From the NCBI GenBank assembly GCA_947453695.1, contig CANGHW010000022.1, forward strand, positions 1-56,385: 56,385 nucleotides of DNA, read 5' to 3'. Shown one piece after another: positions 25,395-34,065 of the stretch (position 1 is its first letter; the number at the start of each line of letters is the position of its first letter). The stretch comes from Opitutia bacterium. GTDB lineage: Bacteria > Verrucomicrobiota > Verrucomicrobiia > Opitutales > Opitutaceae. The translations under genes and the position numbers were made by a program. The notes beneath the pieces are model-generated. The model had not been told where the DNA came from, ran no database searches, and saw only the letters and a program-made list of their open reading frames with translations.

Positions 25395-26363
25395 ATGGCC
25401 TTTAGCTTTCGCGATCTTCTCTGGCTGATCCCCGCCTATAAACAGGCGGAGCGGGAGCGCGTGCGCCTCGGCAAGCGGCTGGCGGAAGCCCAGACCGAAC
25501 TCGACCGCCTGCGCACCGAGCTGGCGGAGTGGGGCCGGTTTTCGCCGCCGGGGCATTTCTACTCGCCGCTACCCTCGCGCGCGGAGATCGCCGCCGTGTG
25601 GGCGCGCCCGGGCGTGTTTGGCCCGCCCTTTCCCGCGGTGGACCTCAACGAAGCCGGGCAGATTGCGCGCCTGGAGCGCTTTGCCGGCTACTACGGCGAG
25701 CAGCCCTTTCCGGAAAAGGCGACGCCCGGGAGCCGGTTCTATTTGGACAATCCCTCCTACGGGCACTTCGACGCGATCATGCTCTACAGCATGCTGCGCG
25801 AAGCCCGGCCGCGGCGGATCATCGAAGTTGGCTCCGGCTTCAGTTCGGCCGCAATGCTCGACCTCAACGAACGCGTGCTCGGCGGCGCGGTGAACTTCAC
25901 GTTTATCGATCCCGACATGGGGCGCCTGAAACCGCTGCTCCGGCCCGACGATGCGGGACGCGTGACGCTGATCGAGAAGATCGTGCAGGAAGTGCCGCTC
26001 GACGTCTTCGCCACGCTCGGGGAAAACGACGTGCTCTTCATCGACTCGTCACACGTGAGCAAGATCGGCAGCGATGTGAACCGGCTCTTCTTCGACGTCC
26101 TGCCGGCCCTGGCGCCGGGCGTGCTGATCCACATCCACGACGTGGCGGGCAACCTCGACTACCCTCGCGAATGGCTGGAAGAAGGCCGCGCATGGAACGA
26201 GCAATACCTGCTGCGGGCGTTTTTGATGAACAACCCGGCCTACCGGATCGAGCTCTTCACGGGCTGGCTGTTCAACACGCGCCATGCGTGGCTGCGCGAG
26301 CACCTGCCGCTCTGCGCCCGCGGCGGCGGCGGCCAGATGTGGCTGCGGAAGCTGGCGCGCTGA
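25395..26363 (+). CDS. Class I SAM-dependent methyltransferase with N-terminal coiled coil
   Basis: 322 residues from ATG 25395; the longer frame overlaps the previous gene and is unlikely. A short hydrophobic N-terminus, then a coiled-coil-like stretch (residues about 17-45), then the Rossmann core: RRIIEVGSGFSSAAML (SAM motif I), TFIDPDM, DVLFIDSSHVSKIGSDV and HIHDV, a pattern of the Methyltransf_24-like group found in surface-polysaccharide clusters. Likely methylates a sugar. Operon with the membrane protein upstream. Confidence 0.82.
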   Translation: MAFSFRDLLWLIPAYKQAERERVRLGKRLAEAQTELDRLRTELAEWGRFSPPGHFYSPLPSRAEIAAVWARPGVFGPPFPAVDLNEAGQIARLERFAGYYGEQPFPEKATPGSRFYLDNPSYGHFDAIMLYSMLREARPRRIIEVGSGFSSAAMLDLNERVLGGAVNFTFIDPDMGRLKPLLRPDDAGRVTLIEKIVQEVPLDVFATLGENDVLFIDSSHVSKIGSDVNRLFFDVLPALAPGVLIHIHDVAGNLDYPREWLEEGRAWNEQYLLRAFLMNNPAYRIELFTGWLFNTRHAWLREHLPLCARGGGGQMWLRKLAR

Positions 26364-26375
26364 GAAAAGGGAAGG

Positions 26376-26391
26376 CGGGCTGGCCAGCCCG
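26376..26391. repeat. Perfect 16-bp palindrome
   Basis: CGGGCTGG followed by its reverse complement CCAGCCCG, 13 bases after the methyltransferase stop. It could be a REP-like element or part of a factor-dependent terminator; no T run follows. Confidence 0.45.
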
Positions 26392-26500
26392 GGGCGGGGC
26401 ATGAGCGAGTCGCGGGAGCGATTGGGCGGTGTGGGGAAATGGTAGGGTGGGGCGGTGAAACGAGCTGGCAGCGAACGAAGCCAGTGCCGCGAGGTAGGGT

Positions 26501-26812
26501 GTGCTGCGCGACAACTTGCGGCGCTACACGGGCACCGAGAGCCACGAAGTGCGCATCGCCTATGATGTGCTCGGGGCGGCCTATGCGCGCGAGGCCCTGC
26601 CGCCACAGAAACGAAACTTTACGGAACGCAGCGACGGGCGCGTGGAACTGGTGCTGCGGCTGAACAACCTCGTGGACATCGAGAAAGAGGTCCTGCGCGC
26701 CGGCGAACACGCCGAGGCGCTGGCGCCGATCGCCCTGCGCCGCCGCGTGCGCGATGTGCTGCGCGCGGCGCTGAAGCAGTATGAGGATCTCGAGGACCAC
26801 GGGGCGGAGTGA
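26501..26812 (+). pseudogene. C-terminal remnant of a WYL-domain regulator
   Basis: 103 codons open from a GTG at 26501 with an in-frame TAG just upstream (26495-26497). The sequence reads as the very end of a WYL regulator: HEVRIAYD.LGAAYARE.LPPQKRNF....GRVELVLRLNNLVDIEKEVLRAGEHAEALAPIALRRRVRDVLRAAL (shown in parts), the WCX extension that follows the WYL domain. WYL regulators have about 320 residues with an N-terminal winged helix; that part and the WYL domain itself are absent here and I do not find them upstream. Hence a truncated gene, probably not functional, though expression of the small domain cannot be excluded. Confidence 0.7.
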
Positions 26813-26819
26813 CGGTAAG

Positions 26820-26861
26820 GACCAATGACCAATGTCCAATGTCTAATGATTGAGGTCGAAT
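26820..26861. repeat. Degenerate heptanucleotide array
   Basis: Six heptamers in a row: GACCAAT, GACCAAT, GTCCAAT, GTCTAAT, GATTGAG, GTCGAAT. It lies between the WYL remnant and the next gene. It recalls the short tandem heptamer repeats known from other bacteria such as cyanobacteria. Confidence 0.75.
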
Positions 26862-26940
26862 GACGGAGGCTGAGGGGGCGTGCTCGCTGTTTTTCGGGTG
26901 CGTCGCGCTCGCTGCTATGCTGTCTTGGCGGAATAATCAC

Positions 26941-27330
26941 ATGCCGACGAAATTTACTCATGTGGCCCTCGTGGCCCTCCTGCTCGCGGGCGTAGCTCGG
27001 GCGGATGATGCCAAGCTGCGTGAGTTGGAGGCCCGGCTCGCGGCCGCCGAAAGTCAGACGGACATGAATATCGCATCCGGGGTGGTCGCGGAATACTTGG
27101 ACAAGACACTGACCGAGAGGGAGGCCGAAATAGCGAAGGAGCTCGATGCCGAGGCGCTGCGCTACTTCCGGGAAGCGGCCCGGCTGTGGCGCGAATATCG
27201 GTTGGCCCAGGTTTCGTTTGAAGGGGACCGGTATCGCGGCGGAAGCATTCGTCCACTGATCCACAATCAGACCTTTAGTCGGCTCACCCGCGAGCGGCTG
27301 GCAGCGCTCGCGAGAATAATGGAGCCGTAA
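26941..27330 (+). CDS. Small secreted LprI-like (lysozyme-inhibitor type) protein
   Basis: 129 residues from ATG 26941. A signal peptide (about residues 1-21, ending GVARA) is followed by a helical domain. The C-terminal half, LWREYRLAQVSFEGDRYRGGSIRPLIHNQTFSRLTRERLAAL, matches the pattern of LprI/DUF1311 proteins (…W..YR.AQC.FE...YRGGS..PL......L..LT..R…). The cysteines usual in that family are absent (Val and Thr stand at the expected places). Family members inhibit lysozyme or act in the envelope. Assignment moderate. Confidence 0.65.
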   Translation: MPTKFTHVALVALLLAGVARADDAKLRELEARLAAAESQTDMNIASGVVAEYLDKTLTEREAEIAKELDAEALRYFREAARLWREYRLAQVSFEGDRYRGGSIRPLIHNQTFSRLTRERLAALARIMEP

Positions 27331-27497
27331 TAAACGGAAGCGTGCGCCGGACCTCGCGCATGAGGCGGTGCCGATCCGAGCAGGGGGAGGCGGGTGGCGC
27401 GAGCCGGGCGGGTGGGACGGTGTGTGGTGGCCCGGATTCGGCGGAGGGGGGCGTGTCTGCGCTCGACAGGGGCGACGGGGAGGCTGTCGATGGGAGC

Positions 27498-29792
27498 ATG
27501 AGAAACGACGCGTGGCGGTGGTGGCTGGTGGTGGTGCTGCTGTGGGTCGGCGGAGTGGGAGCAGGTGCGGCGGAGTGGCTGAAGGCGGGGGCGGCGCCGC
27601 CGGCGGTGTTGTTCGAGCATTTTCCGGATCGGCTGCATGCGTATGTCTGGCGCAATTGGGAGCTCGTCGATACGGCGACGCTCGCGCAGACGGTGGGGGC
27701 GACGCCGGGTGAGATCGAGCGCGTGGCGTTGTCGCTCGGGCTGGGTGAGAACCGGGCGCCGGCGGCGGCGGTGCGGCGGCAGATCTACATCACGATCGTG
27801 CGACGGAACTGGCACTTGTTGCCCGTGGAGCAGTTGCTCGCGCTCGTGGGGATGGAGCGGGAGGAATTTGAATTTCGGTTGAAGGAGGATGATGCGCTGG
27901 CGTTGAAACTCGGGAGCGCGAAGCCGGCGTGTGAGCCGCTGCGCTACCGGGAGCCGGACGCGGGGGCGCGTGCGCGGGCTGCGATGATCCGGGCGGATGT
28001 GGAGCGGAATTTCGGCGGGCTGATGCAGGCGACGGGCGAAGCGCCGCTGGCGTTTGCGGAGGAGCTGGCGCGGGTGCCGGCGGAGGCGCGGCCGGCGGCG
28101 GCGGACGGCAAGGTGCGGTTTGTGTTTTCGTATCTCGGGGCGTTTGGCGATCCGCTGGCGGAACCGACGGCGGTCGATCCGTATCCCGACGGACTGCTGG
28201 CGCGGCTGGCGGAGCAGGGCGTGAACGGGGTGTGGTTGCACGTGGTGTTGCGGCAACTGGCGTCGGGCGGGGCGGCGTTTCCGGAGTTTGGCGAAGGGCG
28301 GGAGAAGCGGTTGGCGACGCTGCGGGCACTGGTGGCGAAGGCGGGGCGGCACGGGATCAAAGTGTATCTTTACATGAACGAACCGCGCACGATGCCGCCG
28401 GCGTTTTTCGCGACGCGGCCGGAGATGGCAGGCGTGCGCGGGTGGAACGGTTTTGATCTGGTCGCGATGTGCACCTCGGACCCGACGGTGCGCAGGTGGA
28501 TCGGCGATGCGCTGGCGGAGGTGTTTGGTGCGACGCCGGGGCTCGGGGGGATTTTCACGATCAGTGCGTCGGAGAACCCGACGAATTGCGCGTCGCACGG
28601 CCGGCAGGAGGAGTGTCCGCGCTGCCGCACGCGCACGCAGGCGGAGATCGTGGCGGAGCTGCACGCGACGATGGCCGAAGGCGTGCACCGTGGAAATCCC
28701 GCGGCGCGGGTGATCGCGTGGGACTGGGGTTGGGCGAAGCATGGCGACGCGTCGGAGCACGTGCGGGCGCTGCCGCAGGGTGTGGCGCTGATGTCGGTGA
28801 GCGAGTGGGCGCAGCCCTTTCAACGCGGGGCGGTGAAAGGGAAAGTCGGCGAGTATTCGCTGTCGGTGCCCGGCCCGGGCCCGCGGGCGCAGGCGCACTG
28901 GACGATCGCGAAGGAACGTGGGCTGCCGATCTATGCGAAAGTGCAGCTGAATAATTCGTGGGAGCTTTCGACGCTGCCCTACCTGCCGGTGATGGACCTC
29001 GTGGCGGAGCATTGTGCGGGACTCGCGCGCGTGGGCGTCGACGGCCTGATGTTGAGCTGGTCGCTCGGGGGCTATCCCTCGCCGAATCTGCGCCTCGCGC
29101 AGGGGCTGATCGACGGGCGGCATGCGACCGCGGAGGCGGCGCTCGACGCGCTCGCGGTGGAACGCTTTGGAGCGAAGGCGGCGCCGGCGGCGCGGCAGGC
29201 GTGGGCGGCGTTTAGCGCGGGATTCCGGGAATTTCCCTACGGGCTTGGCTTGTATTCGGCGCCGCAGCAGAGCGGGCCGGCGAATCTGCTCTACGCGAGT
29301 CGCACGGGCTATCCGGCGACGATGACGTGCTATCCCTTCGATGACCTGACGCGGTGGCGCGGGGCCTATACGGCGGCGGATTTTATCGCGCAGTTTGAAA
29401 AGACGGCGCGCGGGTGGGAGCGCGGGCTCGAGCCGATGCGGGCGGCGGTGACGGCGAGCGGCGCGGCGCAGCGGGCGGAGGCGGAGCGCGAGCGGGTGAT
29501 CGCGGAGGCCGCGTATTGTCACCTCGCGAGCGTAGCCGAGCAGGCGAAGTTCATCGTGGCGCGGGAGGCGTGGGCGAAAAATCCCGGCGATGCGGCGGCG
29601 CGGGCGGCGATGCAGGCGGCGCTGACGGCGGAGATCGCGTTGGCGAAGCGGCTCTATCCGCTGGCGCGGAGCGACGCGCGAATCGGGTTCGAGGCGGCGA
29701 ACCACTATTTTTACCGGCCGCTCGATCTGGTGGAGAAAGTGATCAGCTGCGCGGCGCTGGAGCGGAAGGTGGTGGCGGCGGGTGGGAAGTGA
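27498..29792 (+). CDS. Secreted TIM-barrel protein, probable glycosidase
   Basis: 764 residues from ATG 27498 with a signal peptide (about 1-25). Residues 40-140 are an alpha-helical domain. From about 205 the sequence alternates strands and helices as in a (beta/alpha)8 barrel: RFVFSYLGAFGDP, GVNGVWLHVVLRQL, GIKVYLYMNEPR, GGIFTISASENPTNC (carboxylate Glu359), CPRC, ARVIAWDWGW, LPIYAKVQLNNSWELS and GVDGLMLSWSLGGYPS. These resemble family-20-like and related glycoside hydrolases but I cannot assign a family. The C-terminal 200 residues are helical. Possibly trims or degrades a polysaccharide outside the cell. Confidence 0.7.
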   Translation: MRNDAWRWWLVVVLLWVGGVGAGAAEWLKAGAAPPAVLFEHFPDRLHAYVWRNWELVDTATLAQTVGATPGEIERVALSLGLGENRAPAAAVRRQIYITIVRRNWHLLPVEQLLALVGMEREEFEFRLKEDDALALKLGSAKPACEPLRYREPDAGARARAAMIRADVERNFGGLMQATGEAPLAFAEELARVPAEARPAAADGKVRFVFSYLGAFGDPLAEPTAVDPYPDGLLARLAEQGVNGVWLHVVLRQLASGGAAFPEFGEGREKRLATLRALVAKAGRHGIKVYLYMNEPRTMPPAFFATRPEMAGVRGWNGFDLVAMCTSDPTVRRWIGDALAEVFGATPGLGGIFTISASENPTNCASHGRQEECPRCRTRTQAEIVAELHATMAEGVHRGNPAARVIAWDWGWAKHGDASEHVRALPQGVALMSVSEWAQPFQRGAVKGKVGEYSLSVPGPGPRAQAHWTIAKERGLPIYAKVQLNNSWELSTLPYLPVMDLVAEHCAGLARVGVDGLMLSWSLGGYPSPNLRLAQGLIDGRHATAEAALDALAVERFGAKAAPAARQAWAAFSAGFREFPYGLGLYSAPQQSGPANLLYASRTGYPATMTCYPFDDLTRWRGAYTAADFIAQFEKTARGWERGLEPMRAAVTASGAAQRAEAERERVIAEAAYCHLASVAEQAKFIVAREAWAKNPGDAAARAAMQAALTAEIALAKRLYPLARSDARIGFEAANHYFYRPLDLVEKVISCAALERKVVAAGGK

Positions 29793-29863
29793 GCCGGCGG
29801 GGCGCGGCGGGCGTGGGGGGCTGCGGGCTGAGGGGGCCTAGCTGGAGGTTGGCGCGCAGGGGC

Positions 29864-29889
29864 GGACGCCTCGGAGAGGCGTCCCTACC
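29864..29889. repeat. REP-like palindrome with CTACC tag
   Basis: GGACGCCTC (29864-29872), loop GGA, GAGGCGTCC (29876-29884), a perfect 9-bp stem, then CTACC. It sits between convergent genes, 10 bases before the stop of the next one. Confidence 0.7.
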
Positions 29890-29898
29890 TCGGACGGT

Positions 29899-31590
29899 TT
29901 AGAAGGTCGCGATGGCTTCGAGGCGGCGGCGGTAGCGGGCGCCGATGACGGCGGGAGAATAGCGTTGCTCGATGGACGTGCGGGCGGCGGCGCCGAGTTG
30001 GGCGCACAGGGCGCGGTCGGCGAAGAGGCGGCGCATGTGCTCGGCGGCGTGGGTCGGATCGGGATCGGCCCAAGTGGAGCCCTTGGCGTAGGGGCCGTGG
30101 TGGCGGTCGAGCGTGATGAGCGGGGCGCGGACGGGGCAGCCGTTGGCGGCGTTGAGAAATTCAGCGGTGGCGGACCAATCGGTCGAGATGACGGGCTTGC
30201 CGAGATACATGGTCTCGGCGACGGCGAGGCCGAAGCCCTCCGAGCGATGGAGGGAGACGAAGCAATCGCAGGCGGCTTCGAGGGCGTAGATGTCGGCGCG
30301 CGAGAGCGTCTCGGTGAGGATGACGGTGCCGGGGAGATCGGCGAGGCCGGCGCGGAGGGCGGCGAAGTCGGCCTCGTTGCCGGCGACGTTTTGGACCTTG
30401 AGGACGAGGGTGGCGCCCTGGGCGAAGGCCGCGGAGGCCTGCACGGCGAGACGGAAGGCGGCGATGGCGGCGCGGGGGTTTTTACGCTCGGCGTAGGAGT
30501 TGAGGTCGAAGAGGGTGAGGAAGAGGAATTTTTCCGGAGGGAGGCCGAAGCGGGCGCGGAGTTCGGCGGAGCTCGCGGTGGGGCGCGCAAAGGCGATCGA
30601 GTGCGGCATCGTGAGCACGGGCAGCGGGGACTTCAGCGCGATGGCGGAGGTGGCGAAGTCGCTGGGCGTCCAGACCTCGTCGAAGTAATCGAAGGCGGGG
30701 AGCCAGGCGTCGGGGAACTCGGGGAGCTCCCACGCGAAGTAGGCGATGTTGTATTTGCCGGCGCGGAAGGCGGGACCGTGGTGATGATCGATGTCGCGCG
30801 AGGCGGGCGGATCGACGTGGACGACGTTGACGTCGTGGGGATTGGCGTCGGTGAGGCGCGCGGCGTAGGCCTGATCACCGAGGCGATTCTTACAGTTGAG
30901 CTTGAGGGGGACGAGTGCGCTGGGGAGTTGGGCGGCATCGGCGGCGCGGACCATGCAACGGGCGGATTCACCGACGCCGAGATCGGCGGTGAGGAAGCCG
31001 ACGATGTTGAGGCCGAGCCGAGTGTGGGCGCGGGCGAAGTCGGTGGAGTAGGGCGCGTGGCGGCGGGAGAAATCGTAGATCACCTCGCCGGTGTCGGTGG
31101 CGAGGGTGGTGATGCGGAGCTGGCGGTTCTTGTTTTGCGCGCGGAAACGCTGGAGCGGGCCGAGGCCGGTGACGCGGCCGAGAAAGGCGAGGGTGTTGGT
31201 CGCGCCGGTGCCGGTGAGGCGGAAAGTGAGAGATAGGGTTTGGGAGATGGGAGAAGGGAGATGGGAGATGGGGTTTGGGAGTGGGGGGAGGGGGAGCGTG
31301 AGGGTCCAGGCGCCGGGGCGGGGGGCGGAGAGGGTGCCGGCGGGGCGGGCGTTGATCGCTACCTCGAGGCCGGGGGCGGAGGTCTCGAGTCCGCGGGCGG
31401 AAGGATGGGGGCGGAATTCGCCGGAGAGGACGAGGTGACGCACTCCCGCGAGCGGCGGCAGGCGGAGGGTGGCGGTCTCACGGATCCACGCGGAGTCGGG
31501 GGCAAATTCGTCGAAGAAAAAGCCCGCGTAGTCGGTGAAGCGCCGGGAGTAGGCGCCGCCGGCAGGAGGCGTGCGATGAGCGGAACGCAT
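29899..31590 (-). CDS. Glycosyltransferase family 4 with N-terminal beta-sandwich domain
   Basis: 563 residues from ATG 31590. A longer frame starts at ATG 31665, but that codon falls inside a REP-like palindrome, so I prefer the shorter form. Residues about 1-170 look like a beta-sandwich (YAGFFFDEF, ATLRLPPLAGVRHLVLSGEF, LEVAINARPAG). The GT4 part begins at LGLNIVGFLTADLGVGESARCMVRAA, with AYFAWELPEFPDAW, FLFLTLFDLNSYAERKNP and RSEGFGLAVAETMYLGKPVISTDWS. A heptamer repeat encodes a Pro/Ser-rich loop of the first domain. Confidence 0.82.
   Translation of the reverse strand: MRSAHRTPPAGGAYSRRFTDYAGFFFDEFAPDSAWIRETATLRLPPLAGVRHLVLSGEFRPHPSARGLETSAPGLEVAINARPAGTLSAPRPGAWTLTLPLPPLPNPISHLPSPISQTLSLTFRLTGTGATNTLAFLGRVTGLGPLQRFRAQNKNRQLRITTLATDTGEVIYDFSRRHAPYSTDFARAHTRLGLNIVGFLTADLGVGESARCMVRAADAAQLPSALVPLKLNCKNRLGDQAYAARLTDANPHDVNVVHVDPPASRDIDHHHGPAFRAGKYNIAYFAWELPEFPDAWLPAFDYFDEVWTPSDFATSAIALKSPLPVLTMPHSIAFARPTASSAELRARFGLPPEKFLFLTLFDLNSYAERKNPRAAIAAFRLAVQASAAFAQGATLVLKVQNVAGNEADFAALRAGLADLPGTVILTETLSRADIYALEAACDCFVSLHRSEGFGLAVAETMYLGKPVISTDWSATAEFLNAANGCPVRAPLITLDRHHGPYAKGSTWADPDPTHAAEHMRRLFADRALCAQLGAAARTSIEQRYSPAVIGARYRRRLEAIATF
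31228..31283. repeat. Heptanucleotide array inside a glycosyltransferase gene
   Basis: Eight heptamers: GAGAGAT, AGGGTTT, GGGAGAT, GGGAGAA, GGGAGAT, GGGAGAT, GGGGTTT, GGGAGTG. On the coding (reverse) strand it is read in frame as NPISHLPSPISQTL, a loop in the N-terminal beta domain. Confidence 0.8.
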
Positions 31591-31900
31591 GGAGTCGCCG
31601 CGGAGGGAAGGGGCGGCGGCGGGGGTTGGCAAAACTTTCCGCGGGGCGGCCGGACGGGCGGTCATAGACCGCCGCTATAGCGTAGGGAGCGCGGATATAG
31701 GTCGTAGACCGGCGTATCAGCGGAGGGGCGTGGACGGCGGTCGGAGATGGTAGGCCGCGCTACGGTGGAGAAAGCGGAGGCCGAGGGCGGGCAAGACCCC
31801 ATAGGCTGGGCGAGGGGCGTGGGTTATCGTGCCGGCCTGATGACTGCGTCCGATCTGGGTATGGAACGGTAGAGACAGATCCGCTGCAGCCGACACTCCT
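31591..31900. other. Intergenic region with REP-like palindrome
   Basis: 310 bases between divergent genes. It contains GGCGGTC (31657-31663), ATA, GACCGCC (31667-31673) followed by GCTATAG, a 7-bp perfect palindrome, and further GTAG/CTACGG fragments to about 31760 that look like decayed copies. Bases 31800-31900 should hold the aldolase promoter, but I cannot point to clear -35/-10 boxes. Confidence 0.55.
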
Positions 31901-32974
31901 ATGACTACCTCTACCCTGACCGCTCGTTCGCCGTCGCTTGATCGGGAATTGCCAGATGAACTGGCGCAGAGGGCGACCGTCGCGGCGTTGATGACGGGAG
32001 GCAAGGGGGTGCTGGCGGCGGACGAGAGCCCGTCGACCTTGGAGAAACGGTTCAAGGCGATCGCGGTGCTCTCCACGGAGGCGAGCCGGCGGGATTATCG
32101 GGCGGTGTTGTTGTCGACGCCGCGGCTGAACGACGCGATCAGCGGGGTGATCCTTCAGGACGAAACGATCCGGCAAGCGATCGGGGGCGTTCCGATCCCG
32201 GCGTGGCTGGAGGCCCAAGGGATCGTCCCGGGCATCAAGGTGGACGGGGGCACGGTCGACCTGGCGCATTTCGCGGGGGAGAAAATAACGCAGGGGCTGG
32301 ACGGGCTGCGCGGCCGGCTCGCGGTTTATCGGCAGCTCGGCGCGCGTTTCACCAAGTGGCGGGCGGTGATCACGGTGGGGGAAGTCCTACCCACGCGGGC
32401 CTGTCTCGCGGCGAATGCCCGGGCGATGGCGCTCTTCGCGGCGCGCAGTCAGGAGGCCGGGCTCGTGCCCGTGGTCGAACCGGAGGTGCTGATGGACGGC
32501 CGGCACACGCTGGCCCGGTGCGAGGAGGTGACGCGCGAGGCGCTCGAAGTGGTGTTTGCGGCGCTGTCGGAGCATCGGGTCAGTCTAGAGGCGATGGTGC
32601 TCAAGACGGGTATGGTGTTGGCGGGCAGTGATTGTCCTCGGCAGGCCGACGTGGGGACGGTGGCCGAAGTCACGCTGCGGTGTCTGCGGCGCGCGGCGCC
32701 GGCGGCGGTCGGAGGCATCTTGTTTTTATCCGGCGGACAGACCGAGGTGGCGGCGACGGTGCGATTGAACGCGATTTGTGCGCACCACGATCCGACGTGG
32801 CCGCTGAGTTTTTCATTTGGGCGGGCGCTGCAAGAGTCGGCCCTGAAGGCGTGGCAAGGGTTGGCGGCCAACGCGGGAGCGGCGCAGGCCGCCCTCCGCC
32901 ACCGGGCCGGGTGCAACGGGCTGGCGGTGCGGGGAAAGTATACGGCCGAGGCCGAACAGGCGAACGAGGCTTGA
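31901..32974 (+). CDS. Class I fructose-bisphosphate aldolase
   Basis: 357 residues, of the eukaryote-like class I family (Pfam Glycolytic). GKGVLAADES carries the substrate Asp41, GIKVDGG the C1-phosphate side, FTKWRAV the Lys152/Arg154 pair, EPEV the acid-base Glu193, MVLKTGMVL the Schiff-base Lys235, and FLSGGQTE the phosphate loop. Cleaves fructose-1,6-bisphosphate in glycolysis and works in reverse in gluconeogenesis. The C-terminal Tyr of animal aldolases is absent. Single gene. Confidence 0.94.
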   Translation: MTTSTLTARSPSLDRELPDELAQRATVAALMTGGKGVLAADESPSTLEKRFKAIAVLSTEASRRDYRAVLLSTPRLNDAISGVILQDETIRQAIGGVPIPAWLEAQGIVPGIKVDGGTVDLAHFAGEKITQGLDGLRGRLAVYRQLGARFTKWRAVITVGEVLPTRACLAANARAMALFAARSQEAGLVPVVEPEVLMDGRHTLARCEEVTREALEVVFAALSEHRVSLEAMVLKTGMVLAGSDCPRQADVGTVAEVTLRCLRRAAPAAVGGILFLSGGQTEVAATVRLNAICAHHDPTWPLSFSFGRALQESALKAWQGLAANAGAAQAALRHRAGCNGLAVRGKYTAEAEQANEA

Positions 32975-32982
32975 GCGAAGGG

Positions 32983-33969
32983 TCAGGCGGGCGCGACGGG
33001 CGGACGCCACCGGCGCGCGAAGAGCAGAAAGGCGCCGCCGAAGAGGCTCCAGACGACGCTGACGGCCCAGACGAGCACGGCGAGAAGCAGGGCGAGCTGG
33101 CGGGTGTCGTCGGTGGGCAGGAGGCCGAGGAGCGCGAGCATGCCAAGCAAGGCGCCTTCGCGGATGCCGTGACCGCCGACGCTGACGGGCAGGACCGTGG
33201 CGGCGTAAGCGACGGACATGGCGAGGGAGACCTCGATGAACGGGAGCGGCAGACCGAGGCTGCGCGCGAGGAGCCAGACGGAGAGAAAATCGAGGAGCCA
33301 GATGGCGTAACTCGAAGCAAGGGCGGCGAGGAGCGTCGACGGTGAAGAACGGACGCGGAGCAGGATATCGGTGAGCGTGGCGGTGCGGGTCGGGCCGAGG
33401 CGGGTGGCGAGCCAGGCGGGAGGACGACGGAAGAAAACGACGAAGACCAGAAGGCTGGCGAGGGAGAGGGCGGCGCAGATGAAGAGAAGGAGGCGGAGCT
33501 CAGGATGGCGCGCGACGGTCTCGAGCTTCAGGAGCAGGGTAATAGCGGCAAGGCTCAGCAGGACGACGAGACCGAGGACGCGGTCGAGGAACGTGGCGGC
33601 GAGGCCGGCGGCTTGGTGGGCCGAGGCATCGCGGCAGACGTAGAAGGCGCGGGCGGCGTCGCCGCCGAGACCGCCGAGGAGGAAGGCGTTGTAGAAATTG
33701 CCGATCCACGTGACGACGTGAGCCCAGTGAACGGAGAGGGTGAGGCCCTGAGCGCGGAGGAGGAGCCACCAGCGCCACGCGTGCAGCGGAAACGTGACGC
33801 CCGCGATGAGGGTGGCGAGGAGGACGGGACCGAGGTCGAACCGGCCGCGGAGCGCGGTGAACTGATGCCAGTCGATACTCCACACCAGCATGCCGACGAG
33901 CAGGGCGGAAAAAAGGTAGCGGGCGGCGCGGCCGGCAGGGGTGTCGAGGAGCGTGAGGAGGCGGCGCAT
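32983..33969 (-). CDS. UPF0104 / lysylphosphatidylglycerol-synthase TM-like protein
   Basis: About 328 residues from ATG 33969; an ATG at 34047 would add 26 residues that do not look like protein. About eight transmembrane segments. Diagnostic motifs: LHAWRWWLLLRAQGL, GNFYNAFLLGGLGGDAARAFYV, FLDRVLGL and LPVSVGGHGIREGALLGML, as in the membrane domain of MprF and its stand-alone relatives. Such proteins are thought to flip or move polar lipids; in glycan clusters they often accompany glycosyltransferases. No synthase domain is attached. Confidence 0.85.
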   Translation of the reverse strand: MRRLLTLLDTPAGRAARYLFSALLVGMLVWSIDWHQFTALRGRFDLGPVLLATLIAGVTFPLHAWRWWLLLRAQGLTLSVHWAHVVTWIGNFYNAFLLGGLGGDAARAFYVCRDASAHQAAGLAATFLDRVLGLVVLLSLAAITLLLKLETVARHPELRLLLFICAALSLASLLVFVVFFRRPPAWLATRLGPTRTATLTDILLRVRSSPSTLLAALASSYAIWLLDFLSVWLLARSLGLPLPFIEVSLAMSVAYAATVLPVSVGGHGIREGALLGMLALLGLLPTDDTRQLALLLAVLVWAVSVVWSLFGGAFLLFARRWRPPVAPA

Positions 33970-34065
33970 GTCGGAGGACGAGCGATAGAGGACGGAGGAC
34001 AGCGGCAGGCGGCAATGGATAATGTTGCGGGCGGGCGGGGCGCTCATCCCAATGACCCGCCCCGA

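Noticed and set aside
26364..26500. N-terminal part of the WYL regulator
   Set aside because: No winged-helix or WYL-core sequence found in any frame here.
27267..29705. 812-codon reverse open frame
   Set aside because: Antisense to the secreted barrel protein; Arg/Pro-rich shadow.
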